The position numbers and the translations under genes were made by a program. This document shows, in pieces, positions 1 to 11,119 of a stretch of DNA of 64,000 nucleotides. This stretch comes from Pyrrhosoma nymphula. Its lineage: Eukaryota; Arthropoda; Insecta; Odonata; Coenagrionidae. The notes under the pieces are model-generated. The model saw nothing but the letters and a program-made list of their open reading frames with translations. It was not told where the DNA came from and made no database searches. Within the stretch, counting starts at the first letter, position 1. Every line of letters begins with the position of its first letter. The stretch covers positions 142,903,977 to 142,967,976 of the forward strand of contig OY754332.1 in the NCBI GenBank assembly GCA_963573305.1, written 5' to 3'.

Positions 1-2150
1 AACGCGGCTCCATCCGTACAAGAACAAGCTCCACCACGCCAGAATGTCTCCCCTCTGCAAAGAAACATCATTCATGAGTGACAGGAAAAAAACAACAAAG
101 GACTAGCCTAGACAGACGAGAGACAGGCACATGGGTCAAGGATTCTTTGACCTGCACCTTGCGATGACTATTAAGGGAAAAATACCTTAAGAGGACTGCT
201 TGGGTCAATATGACATTTTTTCGAGGGGGTGGTGACATGATTCTAAGTCCTATTGTGACAAGACAAGTGACAAGTAAGTGACAAGATTCTAAGTATATTC
301 CCCGAGGCCACAAAAGGTTCCTGGTAATGTAGAATTTCTAGGAATCTCGTTCAACGTCGTCTAAGCGTTGGGCTTGGATTGCCGTTCTCAAGTCGGAGAT
401 GGGTAAACGTCTCTATCAAGTTAAATGCGGGCACTCGAAAGGGAGCAAAAATGTGTTTTGATTAAAAAAAAGTGCTCCGATAGGAAAAATTATATAGCCA
501 TAATGGATCTATTTGTAACACAATGGCAAATGTATCACACCCACTCTGTTGGATGCAAAAAAGAACTAATAACTTTGGACAATGAATTCCTTTTTTCGCA
601 TCAGGCAATAATCTGCTAACAATTTTTCCAAGAATAAAATGATAGTTGTAGGATAACATTTCGCAGAAGGAAGCTATAGTTTGTTCTGGAGACCGATACT
701 TTTTCAATTTCCATTCTACAATGTAAAACGATGTTGACTTTCCAGTACTCCCAGTACTCAACAGACGAGCATTCATTCCTCCGGTCTGCTATCCATGACA
801 CAGTGACAGAACAAGTTAACGATGGAAGACACGATTTGCTTTCACCAGAGGCAACGAAATCCAAGCTCATAGTTATGCCTTGCAGTCCATGAGGGAATAA
901 AAATATGTTGATTCAACGTAGATAATTCAGTGAATCAGTTCACACACAGAATGAAAGAGTAAACAATGATTCATTTGCAAAATGTTCACATTAATATCAT
1001 ACGAAGTTATTCGCACTGGTTTCAGATATGACACAATGTGGTGAAATTCATCATTTTAAAAAATCGACTGAATATATTCGAACCATGATCTCCCAAACAA
1101 CAGTCAGGTATGTCAGCCAGTGACACCACCTTGTTTACATGTCCGTAATTACATACCGGTCATTGGGTTCATTTCGGATACGAAAATTACAATAGCAAAT
1201 TGAATTGAAGGAAGTAAAACCATGCATTCCCACATACTTAGTCTTCACAAACCATTACATAATTGAATAAACTGCTCGGTAATTAAACGCCGTTAGATAT
1301 TTAAAACAATAAGCGAGTCACGCGTATTTAATTTCTTTAAAAACTATCGTAAAACAGACACTTAAGTCCTTTTTTCACCTGATGTTGTACAAATTAACAT
1401 AATGCTGATGCACAACTCCAAGAAAAGTGAAAAAAAACATTCACCGGCTAGTCCAAAATCCGAAAAACTAGTATTTTCTAGGTCTTTCACTCAACTTACG
1501 CCGACGATAAGTTTACTATTTGTCATTAAGTTTGCACGTTAAACTCTCCAAAATTTAATAAGGAATAGCTAATGTCAACAAATATCCAAAATAACGTTGC
1601 AGTGCCTTATCGATGTACTTCAAGACTAGCTGTGATTGTAACTTCAACGGAGCACTAGTTAAGAAAATACTCATGTGAGTGAAATTCACTCAGGGAAAAT
1701 TGGCCGAGGTCGGGGGAAAAGGGAAGTATTTTTCCAACCTCCAAGGCACTTCTACTCCCAGACATTGAGGAAAGGACGAAATCTGTTCCAAAAAAATTCT
1801 TTTATCAACCCAATGCCCCCTCAAACATGTGTGCTGAAATGTGCAGGATTAAATGTGAAGAATATACGCTGATTTGCCGACTCGAAATAGCTGCCATTGA
1901 GACTGGAATAGAGGACTGCTCGGTAGGTACCCTTGTAATTTGAAATTGCTGAGTAAACCGTTTCTTTTAATTTATAAACCAACTAGTACCAACAGCACTT
2001 TCAAAATTCTCCAATCTCTATGCATGCACGTGAGTGATTGATCCTATGACACAAGTAAACTACAATTTACTTTTTTTAATTCCAAGTATGTGATGCGAAG
2101 CAGACGAATCCGCGAAATAAAAAAATCATCCCACTGTAGCTGGAGCGAAG
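1..2150. other. Intergenic, no gene seen
   Basis: AT-rich sequence with only short chance reading frames on both strands. I recognise no coding domain, RNA gene or transposon end here. Confidence 0.5.
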
Positions 2151-2172
2151 ACTTCCGCAGTGGCTGGCCATG

Positions 2173-2337
2173 CTGGAGTTAGGTTTTCCGGAACAGCTGC
2201 CTATTTTCATGACGACAGATTCTCCCCCGTTACTCAGACCTGACATCACTTCGACCTGAAGACGCCTCCTGTAACGGGGGAGAAACTGTCGTCACGAAAA
2301 TTGAACCACGCAGCTCTTCCGAAAAACCTAACTCCAG
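2173..2337. repeat. Foldback with hammerhead-like core
   Basis: Two arms of about 60-67 bp (2173-2233 and 2271-2337) are inverted copies of each other; both carry the sequence CTGGAGTTAGG at the outside and CCCCCGTTAC at the inside. The loop and right arm contain CTGAAGA (2256-2262), a C-rich/G-rich stem, then GAAACTGTCGTC (2282-2293), which fits the pattern GAAAC-NNNN-GTC seen elsewhere in this window. The structure looks like two opposed ends of a mobile element. It is probably related to Penelope-like elements; that assignment is inference. Confidence 0.7.
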
Positions 2338-2342
2338 AATCA

Positions 2343-2395
2343 TCCAACTGGACTGGGATTCGAACTCAGATTCCTCGAGTACGAGCCGGGTGCTG
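2343..2395 (-). repeat. tRNA-like SINE head fragment
   Basis: On the minus strand the segment has a B-box-like GTTCGAATCCC preceded by a tRNA-like half. It abuts the foldback at 2173-2337. It is too short and diverged to be a tRNA gene and is best read as the head of an old SINE. Confidence 0.4.
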
Positions 2396-2601
2396 AAAAA
2401 AGTAGGTACCTAACTGCGAGTAAAGGAATTGAAGTTAATTAGGAAGAACTGGTTCGATAAATTGGGAAAGGACTCGGTCCACATCCTGTGCTCCATATCC
2501 AGTTCAGGCGAATGATTTTTCTTTGCGATTTTTGCGCCTTGCAGCAAGTTCGTCGATTTGGAAATTAAGATCTGATATAAATTGAATTCAGCGGTCGGTT
2601 A

Positions 2602-2910
2602 CTTGGTGGGACGACTGACAACTGAGGCCACTGGCACCACGAAGGATAAGGTTGAGGAATTTGCGATTTGAGGAAGGGTAGTTTGAATGATGGCGTAAGC
2701 ATTGGCTTACTCTTGGCGATAGACGCCAACGGATTCACGGTTTAATAATTGAAGGACGGTCTTATCTGAAGGACGGAGAACGGCACTTGACTTGAAGTGT
2801 TCTCCACATGGCACACAGCAGGAGACGGGATTCCCATTGAAAATCTCCGTCACCGCCGGCCCTTGGAATGGGATGCCAGTGCTTCTAACCACCACACAAA
2901 CCCGATTCCC
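2602..2910 (-). mobile_element. tRNA-derived SINE, copy 1
   Basis: This is one of about 13 copies in the window of a ~310-bp SINE. Read on the minus strand the family begins with a tRNA-like head (GATCGGGTTGGTGTGGTGGC, then a B-box GGTTCGAATCC in good copies). A body follows with GGAGAGCACTTCAA and CCGTCCGTCGGATGGG, then GGCGCCTTTGGTTAAGAGT and CCGACGCCGGGTTTCTCTCC. The tail is AAATGACCTCAGTTGTCGG. This copy is nearly full length but has lost most of its B-box. Such elements are copied by RNA polymerase III and LINE machinery; no coding capacity is expected. Confidence 0.85.
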
Positions 2911-2984
2911 AAAAGAATCGCCTGGTTGTCTAGGAGAAACGATCGATTCCTGAGGTCATATGTGCCACGAAGAATATGTGGGTA

Positions 2985-3228
2985 GGGAAAGAGAGGAGAG
3001 AATTTGATTTGGAGAAATTTGGAGAGAAACCCGGCGTCGACATTAGCCGACTCTTAACCAAAGGCGCCAAGGGGACCACGGTTTGACGCCCAATTCGATG
3101 GCTGGAGTAATACACTTGAAGTGTCCTCCACGTGGCACCCAAAAAACAAAGAATCTCCGCATCAGCCGGGATTCTTACCAGGGCCCTCGGGATGGGAATC
3201 CAGAACTCTATAGCCTCCTCACCAACCA
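2985..3228 (-). mobile_element. tRNA-derived SINE, copy 2
   Basis: Same family as copy 1, and only about 75 bp from it in the same orientation. The body (GAAACCCGGCGTCGACATTA, AAAGGCGCCAAGGGGACCAC) and tRNA-like head are clear. The tail beyond the GAGAGAAACCC block is missing and a few bases are lost between body and head. Confidence 0.85.
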
Positions 3229-3852
3229 AAGTTTTCTTTCGCTCTTTCCTCAAAGTCCAAGAAAGAGCTTCGCCTTGAGTAGAACAGAAAAAAGCACATG
3301 CTCTCGCACGGGCGCACCTATCCGAGAGGGCAGCGTAGGCGTGGGAGGAGGTGACGTCACGAGAATCGGAATCCTGGCACCCCCCGCTCTCCCGCACCAT
3401 CTCTCGTAAGGTGGTGCTCCTCGAAAGGAAACTGAATCGTACACTTCCCACGCCATCTGACGGATCGATTAAGACCGGACGCCCGACTCAAGGAACAGCG
3501 CGTCATTTCCGGTTGACTCTCATTTTTTCGTATCAGTGTCCGCGCCTATTTGACGCGGACGAGGAGCATCTTCTGGAGCTTTTGTCAATGGGCGGATCCA
3601 GAGTTTCAATATTTGGAGAATGGGAGAAGTTTAACGGACGTCGAGCGCAGGAAACCTCGAATAAAGAAGGCGTGTATACAACGACAAAGCAACCGCCGCC
3701 TTCGAATGAAATACGATTGACGACAAGGAAATAGTACGGGAAGGAGGAAAAACTAAAGCTACCTTGGTTAAAGTTGCACTTGGCAGAGAGATAAAAGACA
3801 AGTGTGATATCAGTTATTTTATTGGGGAGGTGCCAATTGAGTGGTTTGCTAC

Positions 3853-4011
3853 TTGGAAAGGCGGCCGACAGATGGAGTAATTTTCGCCATTCAGGAAAGG
3901 TAGGTCAATTGGTAAGAGAAATATTACGTAAAATCTCCACCGCTACCAGGATTCAAACCCGAGCCCTGGGGATGGGAAGCCAGTACTCCCGCCACAACAT
4001 CCACCCAATCC
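3853..4011 (-). mobile_element. SINE copy 3, internally deleted
   Basis: The tail end (GGCGGCCGACAG..TTCGCCATTCAGG) is joined almost directly to the head (AAATCTCCACCGCTACC..GGATTCAAACCCGAGCCC), so the central ~150 bp of the family consensus is absent. The B-box on the minus strand, GGGTTTGAATCC, is intact. Confidence 0.75.
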
Positions 4012-4182
4012 CTGGTGCTAATAAAGCAAGGAGACCGGAAAGAGATGGAAGGAATATCAAGAAAATCTGTATGAAGGGCCAGAACCACTGGAGAATTGAT
4101 CGCCGAAGGATGATAAGCAAGTGAACGCAAACAACCAAGTACAATCATGTGGAGATTCATTATGGCATTAAAAGAGCGGGGG

Positions 4183-4760
4183 AAACACCAGGTACCCTGA
4201 GCAGATAATATAAACGGCGAAATCTTTAAGGCACTTTGAGGTACTGCAATATAAACCATAAATGAAATAATCAAAGGAAGTAACATCAGCGGAAGGATGA
4301 CGGAGGGTTTTGAGAGAAACATGGCGATCGCAAATTCGATGAAAATGCGGACCGAAAAACGAGAGGATCACATCACTTTGAGCTTTCCCTCACGTGCGTT
4401 CAAAATACACTCACGAATAATCTTCCAATAGTAGATTATTGGTGTAAGCATACAGGTAGGCTGGTAGGTATTCTTAGAGACGAATTTGAGAGGACAGTAA
4501 AAGAGGTGAAAAAACAAGGCACCCGGAGCACATAAATGAACGGAGAAGTCATCAATCCATTATGTGTTCGTCTCAAGAAACCCTGTATTAGATAGTACCT
4601 ACCGTTAGCTACAGCAGAGGCAAGATGCCCGAGGATATGAGAAGAATAAAATGACTGAAAAACCAGAGAAAAATCAGGACAGAGCTGTGAGCATCATAGA
4701 ACTCATAACTTTGTTTCACATGCGTTCAAACCTCACATGAATAATAAGCAAAAGATTATG
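4183..4760. repeat. Diverged tandem repeat, ~330-bp period
   Basis: Two stretches line up with a spacing of about 330 bp. GGTACCCTGAGCAGATAA (near 4191) matches GGCACCCGGAGCACATAA (near 4520), and the CGTGCGTTCAAAATACAC region (near 4390) matches CATGCGTTCAAACCTCAC (near 4720). The copies are strongly diverged, so this is an old duplication. Nothing in it is recognisably coding. Confidence 0.5.
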
Positions 4761-4769
4761 AAGAAAAAT

Positions 4770-6180
4770 TGAAGAAAAACTTTCGGACAACCTATTAGGA
4801 TTTAGGGTCAACGGGGTAACCAGATAGGTCACACTAAGCTGGAGGATACTTGCAGGACAGATTATCCTCATGGGCAAACCACTCCGTTGACTTTGAGATG
4901 GCCCTCGGCAGCTTTTTGGAATGAAACAAGATGTTAAAACTACTCGAAACAATTGGAACTAATGCAGCGGTAGAGGATAGTCTACCAGGTTTGCAAGAGC
5001 AAAGTCGCCTCGGTGAGAATGCGAGTGAGTGTTTCGCTTCAGGCATCAGAGACGCAGGGCATTGGGAAACGGATAAAAACGAATCTAAATTTGCATACTG
5101 CCCTGCGAGCCATCCCGGAGGCGTGTGGCACGGGGTGCTAGGACACCAGCCATGAAATTGGGTGGAAATAGGGAGGAGGAATACGAAAAGAGAAAACGAA
5201 CAGACGCTTTCAAAAACTGCTTCGGGATACAGAGTCTGAAGATAAAACGGATGAACAAAATTTGAAAAGAGGAAGGATACAGAAGAATACAAGAGGAGAA
5301 AATCACATGGCGTACTCTAAGGCAGGGAATTATCCAGATATACGCCACACACCCTGAGACACAATGAACTTTAGAAATGAAAAATGAACTACTGAGGAGC
5401 ACGAGAGAAGGGAAAATGGAAGGGGGCATGGAAGGGAAAACACCGCGCGAAGACCAGAGTGATAAATAGGTTCGCCAGATAAAACGGAACAAGAGATCTA
5501 TCTGGGTATACAGGACAGCGCAGGGGACAGGGATAGAGTGACGGGGGTGCTGTTGACAAACCTTAAGATAAAATCCAATAATATGATTGCCCATTTAATG
5601 AAGACTTGAAAAGAAAAAGATGAACTAGGATGGAGGAGAGAGTTGCTGTAGTTTGAGAAAATAATACGAGCTAACCAGAATTTCTAAAAAAATCTTTTCA
5701 TTTTCATTTATTCCTTAAACACATCGACGGAATAAGAGTTGGTGGGAATCGACAGAATAAGACGGGCTGTATCCGTCGAATGCAATGTTCTCCCTAATAC
5801 TTGCAGCAATATCACCGGAAGGGACTCCAGTGTTTGAAGCGGCGGTACTCTTGTAGACAGGAACTCGTTATCATGTTTCGCTAGCCACGAGTGCAGGCGG
5901 TATGTGCTTGGCAGAATTATTTGCCATAAACGCAAAGAAGTGCTTGCTATATTAGCCTTTGACCGCCTGAAAACCTGGCAAATGGATCCATTTTTCCTTT
6001 GCATCTAGCGAATTTCCGTCCGGAAGTGACGCGTATATCGTCATTTACTGATTGACACTAAAGAAGCTTCGTTCACTGCAAATCTAGGACTGCAAAAAAC
6101 AAGAGAATGTGTATTATTATGAGTGTACCAGTTTAGTATAAAAAAGGTTCGAATCAGCAATATCCTGTCGGGTATGCAAC
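4770..6180. other. Unassigned; long but chance-like open frames
   Basis: Purine-rich on the plus strand, which leaves long stop-poor frames on the minus strand (for example 5085-5594). They have no recognisable domain and a composition typical of antisense to A/G-rich DNA. A copy of a dispersed repeat lies at 5101-5155. Confidence 0.4.
5101..5155 (+). repeat. Dispersed ~55-bp repeat, copy 1
   Basis: The segment reads CCCTGCGAGCCATCCCGGAG followed by GCGTGTGGCACGGGGTGCTA and GGACACCAGCCATGAAAT. Diverged relatives occur at 18899-18950, 19126-19180 and 19650-19692. Probably a fragment of an unnamed interspersed repeat. Confidence 0.55.
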
Positions 6181-6189
6181 ATCACGCTC

Positions 6190-6950
6190 CGATAGCACTG
6201 ATTAGAATGCTCTCAGGATTGCATAGATGAAGGATCTCGAAGCGCTCACGGGACATCAAAGACATTGGCGTCCAGATGTGAACTGAAAGCATGGCCAAAT
6301 CTCTCTCTCTCTCGGTCACAATCCTAGGATTGTTTTGCAGCAGTCCTCCATTTTTTTCGGTCCTGAGGCAGCCTCGTCAGTTCTGCATTGGAACGACAAC
6401 CTAGCTCCTCCACGATCTGTCCCACATAGGACTGCCTAGGCCTTTCTCTGAATTTTTTTCCTCAACTGAGCCCTCCAAAATGTTTTTACAAAGCTTTCTT
6501 CCCTCAAAATATGCCTGATTAGAGTTGCTTTCCGTTTCTTTATCATGTCGAGCGGACATTGTTTCTCTCCCACTATCTATAGCACCACTTCATTTTTTAC
6601 TCGGTTCACCCAGCACAGGGAATTTTTAACATCCTGCGCTTGCACCATAATTCAAACGCTCCTACTCTTCTCTTCTCATCTACCCCGAATGTCCAGGTCT
6701 CACTTCTATACAACATAATTCTCCATACAAAGGTCTTTGCTAGTTGTTTTCTTAATTCTATATTGACGCTACCGGAGGTGAGGAGTTTGGATTTCTTGTA
6801 AAAGACTACCTTATCCTGGTTGATTCGGCTCTTTAAATCTTTTTGGCTGCGACCATCTGATGATATTTTAATTCCCAGGTACTGAAACTCTTCCATACTC
6901 TCTAGAGTGGCAGAAATGTCGAGCGGCAAACATGTATGTTCACACGTTGT
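6190..6950 (-). mobile_element. LINE fragment, RT C-terminal part and tail
   Basis: On the minus strand this is the 3' end of a non-LTR retrotransposon. Coding traces run from about 6950 down to about 6330 and non-coding tail sequence continues to about 6190. The element is truncated at its 5' side. Clade not assigned; it differs in sequence from the LINEs at 13.1 and 63.6 kb. Confidence 0.8.
6340..6940 (-). pseudogene. Reverse transcriptase C-terminal relic
   Basis: The open part (6606-6929) has the signature blocks that follow the RT palm in LINE proteins: EEFQYLGIKISSDGRSQKD, then KKSKLLTS, RKQLAKTFVWRIMLY, SETWTF and FELWCKRRMLKI. After the stop at 6606 coding homology continues in another frame (RVKNEVVL, an internal stop, then IRHILREESFVKTFW and a further frame with LRKKIQRKA), so there is at least one frameshift and more than one nonsense codon. 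The catalytic part of RT is absent. The product, if intact, would copy LINE RNA into DNA at the insertion site; this copy is dead. Confidence 0.8.
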
Positions 6951-6959
6951 TCATTGCCG

Positions 6960-8040
6960 GCCACGGGAGTAGAAAAGTGAACGCAAGTAATGCGGAGAGG
7001 GACAAGAAGAGAAAATTTACAATCTCGGATTGTTTCCTAATTCTTATTGCATAGCAGAGACAGTTAAAAATTGCGATGATCGAATCTCATATAAAGAAAC
7101 ACGGCCTCTATTTGCGATTTCTGTCATATGAATGGCAGCAGCAGGATTGCCTTTTAGTGACATGCTCGTTCCGCACCGTCAACAATAGTCAATAACCAAA
7201 AGGACTAATTGCAAATGTTTCAATGGCTACGCGGAATGAGTTTACGATCGATAGATGCAAGCGCAACTTTGTGGCACTTTACGATGTTCCCCACGATGCG
7301 AAAGAGGCAAATTGTACAACTCCAAATGTATTCATTTATTTACCGATCGATTTCAGCATCTGTAAACTCAATATCCATTCCATGGTTCATTTCACCTCAA
7401 GCATTACACCAGTAAATAACAAATAAATCATAATTCTATAAATAAACAGTGGAGTCGTACTGAGTACCTCTTTTGCGTAATGGTCTACAATGAGTTTCAT
7501 TTGAGGTCATCCAGCAGAGGAAATTCCTCACATTAACGATGAATAGATAGTTTACCTGCAAAATAAATTGTTCAAGGGAGAATTTCAAATTAAGTCTTTT
7601 TTCGGAAAATTGGATTCTCAGACCGTATTCCTGTCTTTCAAAACGCACCCCCCCCCCTAAATAAACCCACAGTTAATAATCCCACGTCTGATATCGCCAA
7701 TGCCAAGGTCAGACCTGGCCTAAATAGCTAATGAGATTACAGCGATGGAATGCCAGTTCACTGAATTCTGAAAACTTAGGAAAGTCACATAGCTTTTCGT
7801 TTTATCTGCTGAAGTAACACTCTACAATAATCATTGGTTACTATTTATGACAACAATACATAACAATAATATGTTTTTTCTTAGAAAATTTGTTGAAACC
7901 TGCAAGTTACCAGTGTAGCAGACGTAAATACAAAAAGGTATAATGACGTCCCAGATTACGCCGTTTCGCCATATTCATTCTTCATCATTTGTTTAGTGCA
8001 TTCTCCAGCAATGCATAGGAAGTTCCAATGAGGAAAAATA
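6960..8040. other. Intergenic, no gene seen
   Basis: AT-rich, short open frames only, no recognised domain or transposon end. Confidence 0.45.
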
Positions 8041-8048
8041 CACCGACT

Positions 8049-8168
8049 TGACCGGGAATCGAATCCGGGTCCCTCTATGGCGCTCCGAGTGCTTTAGACA
8101 GCTAGGCGTATACAGTTAAAACACTCGGCACGAAGTTGAGGGATTCGGCTTCGAATCCCGGTTCAGAT
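8049..8168. repeat. Inverted pair of tRNA-like segments
   Basis: The left part (8049-8100) on the minus strand and the right part (8119-8168) on the plus strand are both tRNA-like, each with a B-box-like core (GGATTCGATTCCCGG left, TTCGAATCCCGGTTCA right). They are imperfect inverted copies of one another (shared GAGTGCTTTA / CACTCGG region). Neither folds as a clean tRNA, so these are most likely two opposed SINE heads or a foldback of one. Confidence 0.5.
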
Positions 8169-8279
8169 GAATAATATTTCCTCTATGGAATTTTTGCACT
8201 AATGTAGACTTGCGAGGGACACCTAAAAGTAATACCGTGGCTAGTTCACGGTCCCCTTAAAGTTCGAAGAGCAAAAGAA

Positions 8280-8740
8280 AACTTTATTTTTTCCCACCTA
8301 CATGGATAATAGAAGGTGCGTCTCATGCGCTCGTGCGCCTTGTCAGCATGAAAACACAGCGCCACCTCCTCCACTATCATCCACAGCCTTGTCGCGCGAG
8401 CAAGTCGTTGGCTGCTTCGGGAAAAGTCACCGATCCGCGACCCGCGCCCCGCGCCGTGGCAAGCGTGCAAACGACTGCTGCACGCCCCAACGCCTCCGCA
8501 TCGCCCGGATGAACAATTATCCGCCGCCAGCAGGTTTTTCACGGCCGTGCCAAAGATGAGCCGACGGCACGGACCGCGGGCCAATTCCAGAAACGTGGAG
8601 CCCCCCCCCCCCCCCCGGCACGCTAACGCCGAGGTTTGGATTTTTTTCCGTTCCGGATGAATTCCGGCCGCAAGGTGACAACAGGGTGGCCGAACAAACG
8701 TGAGCTGTCTCGCACGTGCGCTCCCCTGAGAGTGCACCCG
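8280..8740. other. GC-rich, CpG-rich island with C16 tract
   Basis: The segment is markedly richer in G+C and CpG than its flanks and contains 16 consecutive C at 8601-8616. Open frames exist on both strands because stop codons are rare in such composition; none shows a domain. It could be a promoter-associated island, but no transcription start or exon is identifiable. Confidence 0.4.
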
Positions 8741-9437
8741 TCATATAAACGATAAATAGATGGCGTCTCTATATTGGGCGAGATTGGGAGTGGGAAGTCT
8801 CTTCTTCCATTTTACCCTCGTTTAAGTTGCGTGCGCGTTCAATGATTTAATGGTGCGTTTAACAATAGGTATATGAGACAAACCTTTTAATAATATAGGT
8901 GTATGCAGTTCTACTGCTGCATTAAAAAATAAGAGACAGAAAAAGTTGAAAAAACTTTAGGAAGGAGCAGGGCACAGGGAAGCGATTACAATGACGGAAA
9001 GGGCGAAAATTGAGTGGGTTTTGACGGACTGGTGTCTGAATCTGCTACTACTGTATTCGTGATTGATGCGCGGGAAAAAGATATCTACCTTTAATTCCAA
9101 TTTGCCCGACATAAATTTTCTTTAATTTTGTTGCTGTTGTCAGTCCTAGGGATATACCTAAAGAAGGATAATATAATACCCTCCGAGTCTACCTTAAACA
9201 CGTGAGATACGAGTTTTTCTACTTACAATAGAACGCATGTCTCTCGCGGCTCCCAACCAAGTCCCTCTAATAGTTTTGCTTCACTTTCTCTTTACTCAAG
9301 GCAGTATTTTCCGGGAAAACTCAGAGTATGTGGACTCTACTCTCACTTCCAAGGCAATGCTGACACATGGAGACAATTTACAAATTCATGGGCGAATTTT
9401 AAAGTATCAGGCGAAAGTTTGTGGAAAATTGTCACAG

Positions 9438-9550
9438 ATTGCATTGTAACAGAAAACACTTTGTAAATTCCGAAACCTAGGTCGGTTGAATAAAAAAAAA
9501 AAAAAATTTGTGTGGAAATATTTACAAAGTGTTTTCTGTTACAATGCAAT
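9438..9550. repeat. Foldback with CGAAACCTAGGTCGG core
   Basis: The arms 9438-9471 and 9514-9550 are inverted copies (ATTGCATTGTAACAGAAAAC on the left; its reverse complement on the right). Between them lie CCGAAACCTAGGTCGG (9470-9485) and an A-run. The GAAAC-CTAG-GTC string is shared with the foldback at 63057-63292, but the CTGANGA half of the motif is not visible here. Confidence 0.7.
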
Positions 9551-9559
9551 TCATGGGCG

Positions 9560-10990
9560 AGATAAAGACCAGTTAAATAAATTGTCCAATTGCCCCGTCT
9601 ACACACAGAGGCTAAGCATGTATATTAAAGAACGACCTATAATTAACTATGGTAGCTTAGATGTTGCGTCTATAGTTTAAGAGAGGCCACGATAAAGTAC
9701 TAGTGGGAACTTCTATTCAAGTATATTCGTTCGGATTTTGCTCGTGAATATCGCGAGAATCGCAAAGGAATTATGTAAACTACGACCTGTGTTTCCGCTG
9801 ATGATGCCATCGTTTCAACTTCGGAAGGCCGATTTCACCGCCGTGACCATGCAAAATTTACGTTTTCACATATGTACGTTTCTCTTCATGTCCAGCCGTG
9901 AGAAAATTTCTTCCGAGGAAGAGGCACTACATCTCACCGTACAAAATTACAAGGACTTCCTCATTGCAGAAAAAAATGACAGACTTATTTGTTTTTATAG
10001 CGTGGAGCTGAATACTATTACTGATATTTCAGTGAGGAAGAAGCGTTGGGATGCTGAAACAAGCGGCGAACATACTTATTCAGTTTACTTACACTACTAA
10101 AATACTGATTGAGATTTAAGCGTTGAAGGCCCTGTAGCCGTTTGACGTATTCTTCTGCGAAACTAACGCACATATTTAGATATATTCTAGATTATATATT
10201 TAACTACGAGGGTGATAAGACCATACATGCCAGTCGAAACGGTGCACGGTTACTTCAGGGGTTAAATGAACTCCTTCCAGTAATTGATGTGATGCGAGTG
10301 ATGTGGAAAAGAATATCGAGAAACTTCTCGCTCTTCGGTTTCCGGTATAGCATGATTGCTACGTTTAAAATATTCGCCTGTAGGCTGTGAACTTGAACTG
10401 CTTTGTTATCCGGCTACGTCTATATGGACTATAATCATACCTACTGGGAATCAAAGGCTGTACGCAAATGTGACTTTTCAGCCTGGTTAGAGAGGAGTTG
10501 GATGACGTTTTGGAAGGAAAAGTGATGCGTTATTTTTTTGCTAAAACGTACCACCCAACATGGATGTCACGCAAAATACGCCTCGTAACTTTGCATACAA
10601 AGCTATTTCCTATAATCTCTGGCAAACTTAAACGTGAGGTAATGACAATCAGAGAGAACATGCCAGATAAAACGCGGAGGCCATGCTAAGCGGCGGTTCT
10701 TATGCTTGTATGCCGAACAGTATTATGTAATTTAAGATTTTTTCTTACTCCGTTAGAGTAGGTATCATTTCCCCGAAGTTGAAATACACAAAAACATGAA
10801 ATGAATTGATTTTTTACCTTAGTTAGTACAAACTGAACTCGGAAAACGAGACTAGAAAAAAGTTAATTGAGTTCGCATTTTCCGAGACAGATCGAAAAAG
10901 TTAATTTTCCTGTTTCGATTCTTCTACTTTCGTTTTACAACACATCAATTTCACAGTTAGGGTATAATGCGTTCATAAAGTATATCGTTA
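9560..10990. other. Intergenic, no gene seen
   Basis: Reading frames up to 120 codons occur (9738-10100) but have no recognisable domain, signal or splice context. Confidence 0.4.
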
Positions 10991-10997
10991 AGAGTTT

Positions 10998-11118
10998 TCT
11001 AAGACAGGGTGGCGATCGTCAGGGTAAACCGGGAAACCTGGAGTTGTCAGGGAATTTTGAATTTCTGGAAAAGTCGGGAAATTGTCAGGGAATTCTCTAA
11101 ACAGTCAGGGAGAAACTA
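10998..11118 (+). repeat. Interspersed TCAGGG-type repeat
   Basis: Four spaced GTCAGGG words with intervening GGGAAA/GAATTT words (for example TCAGGGAATTTTGAATTTC) form an irregular array. A weaker piece with similar words precedes the LINE at about 12990-13060. The array is not a clean tandem repeat. Confidence 0.45.
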
Positions 11119-11119
11119 A

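Noticed and set aside
2256..2293. Claim of an active self-cleaving ribozyme
   Set aside because: Stem I is weak or absent and core spacing deviates; only a motif resemblance is supported.
3352..3359. TGACGTCA as a CRE site
   Set aside because: An 8-bp palindrome with no adjacent promoter or exon; too weak alone.
5085..5594. 169-codon minus-strand frame as a membrane protein
   Set aside because: Hydrophobic Ser/Phe/Leu content is what antisense of purine-rich DNA gives; no family recognised and overlapping frames are equally open.
8049..8168. Functional tRNA gene(s)
   Set aside because: B-box-like cores are present but no full cloverleaf with an anticodon arm is evident.
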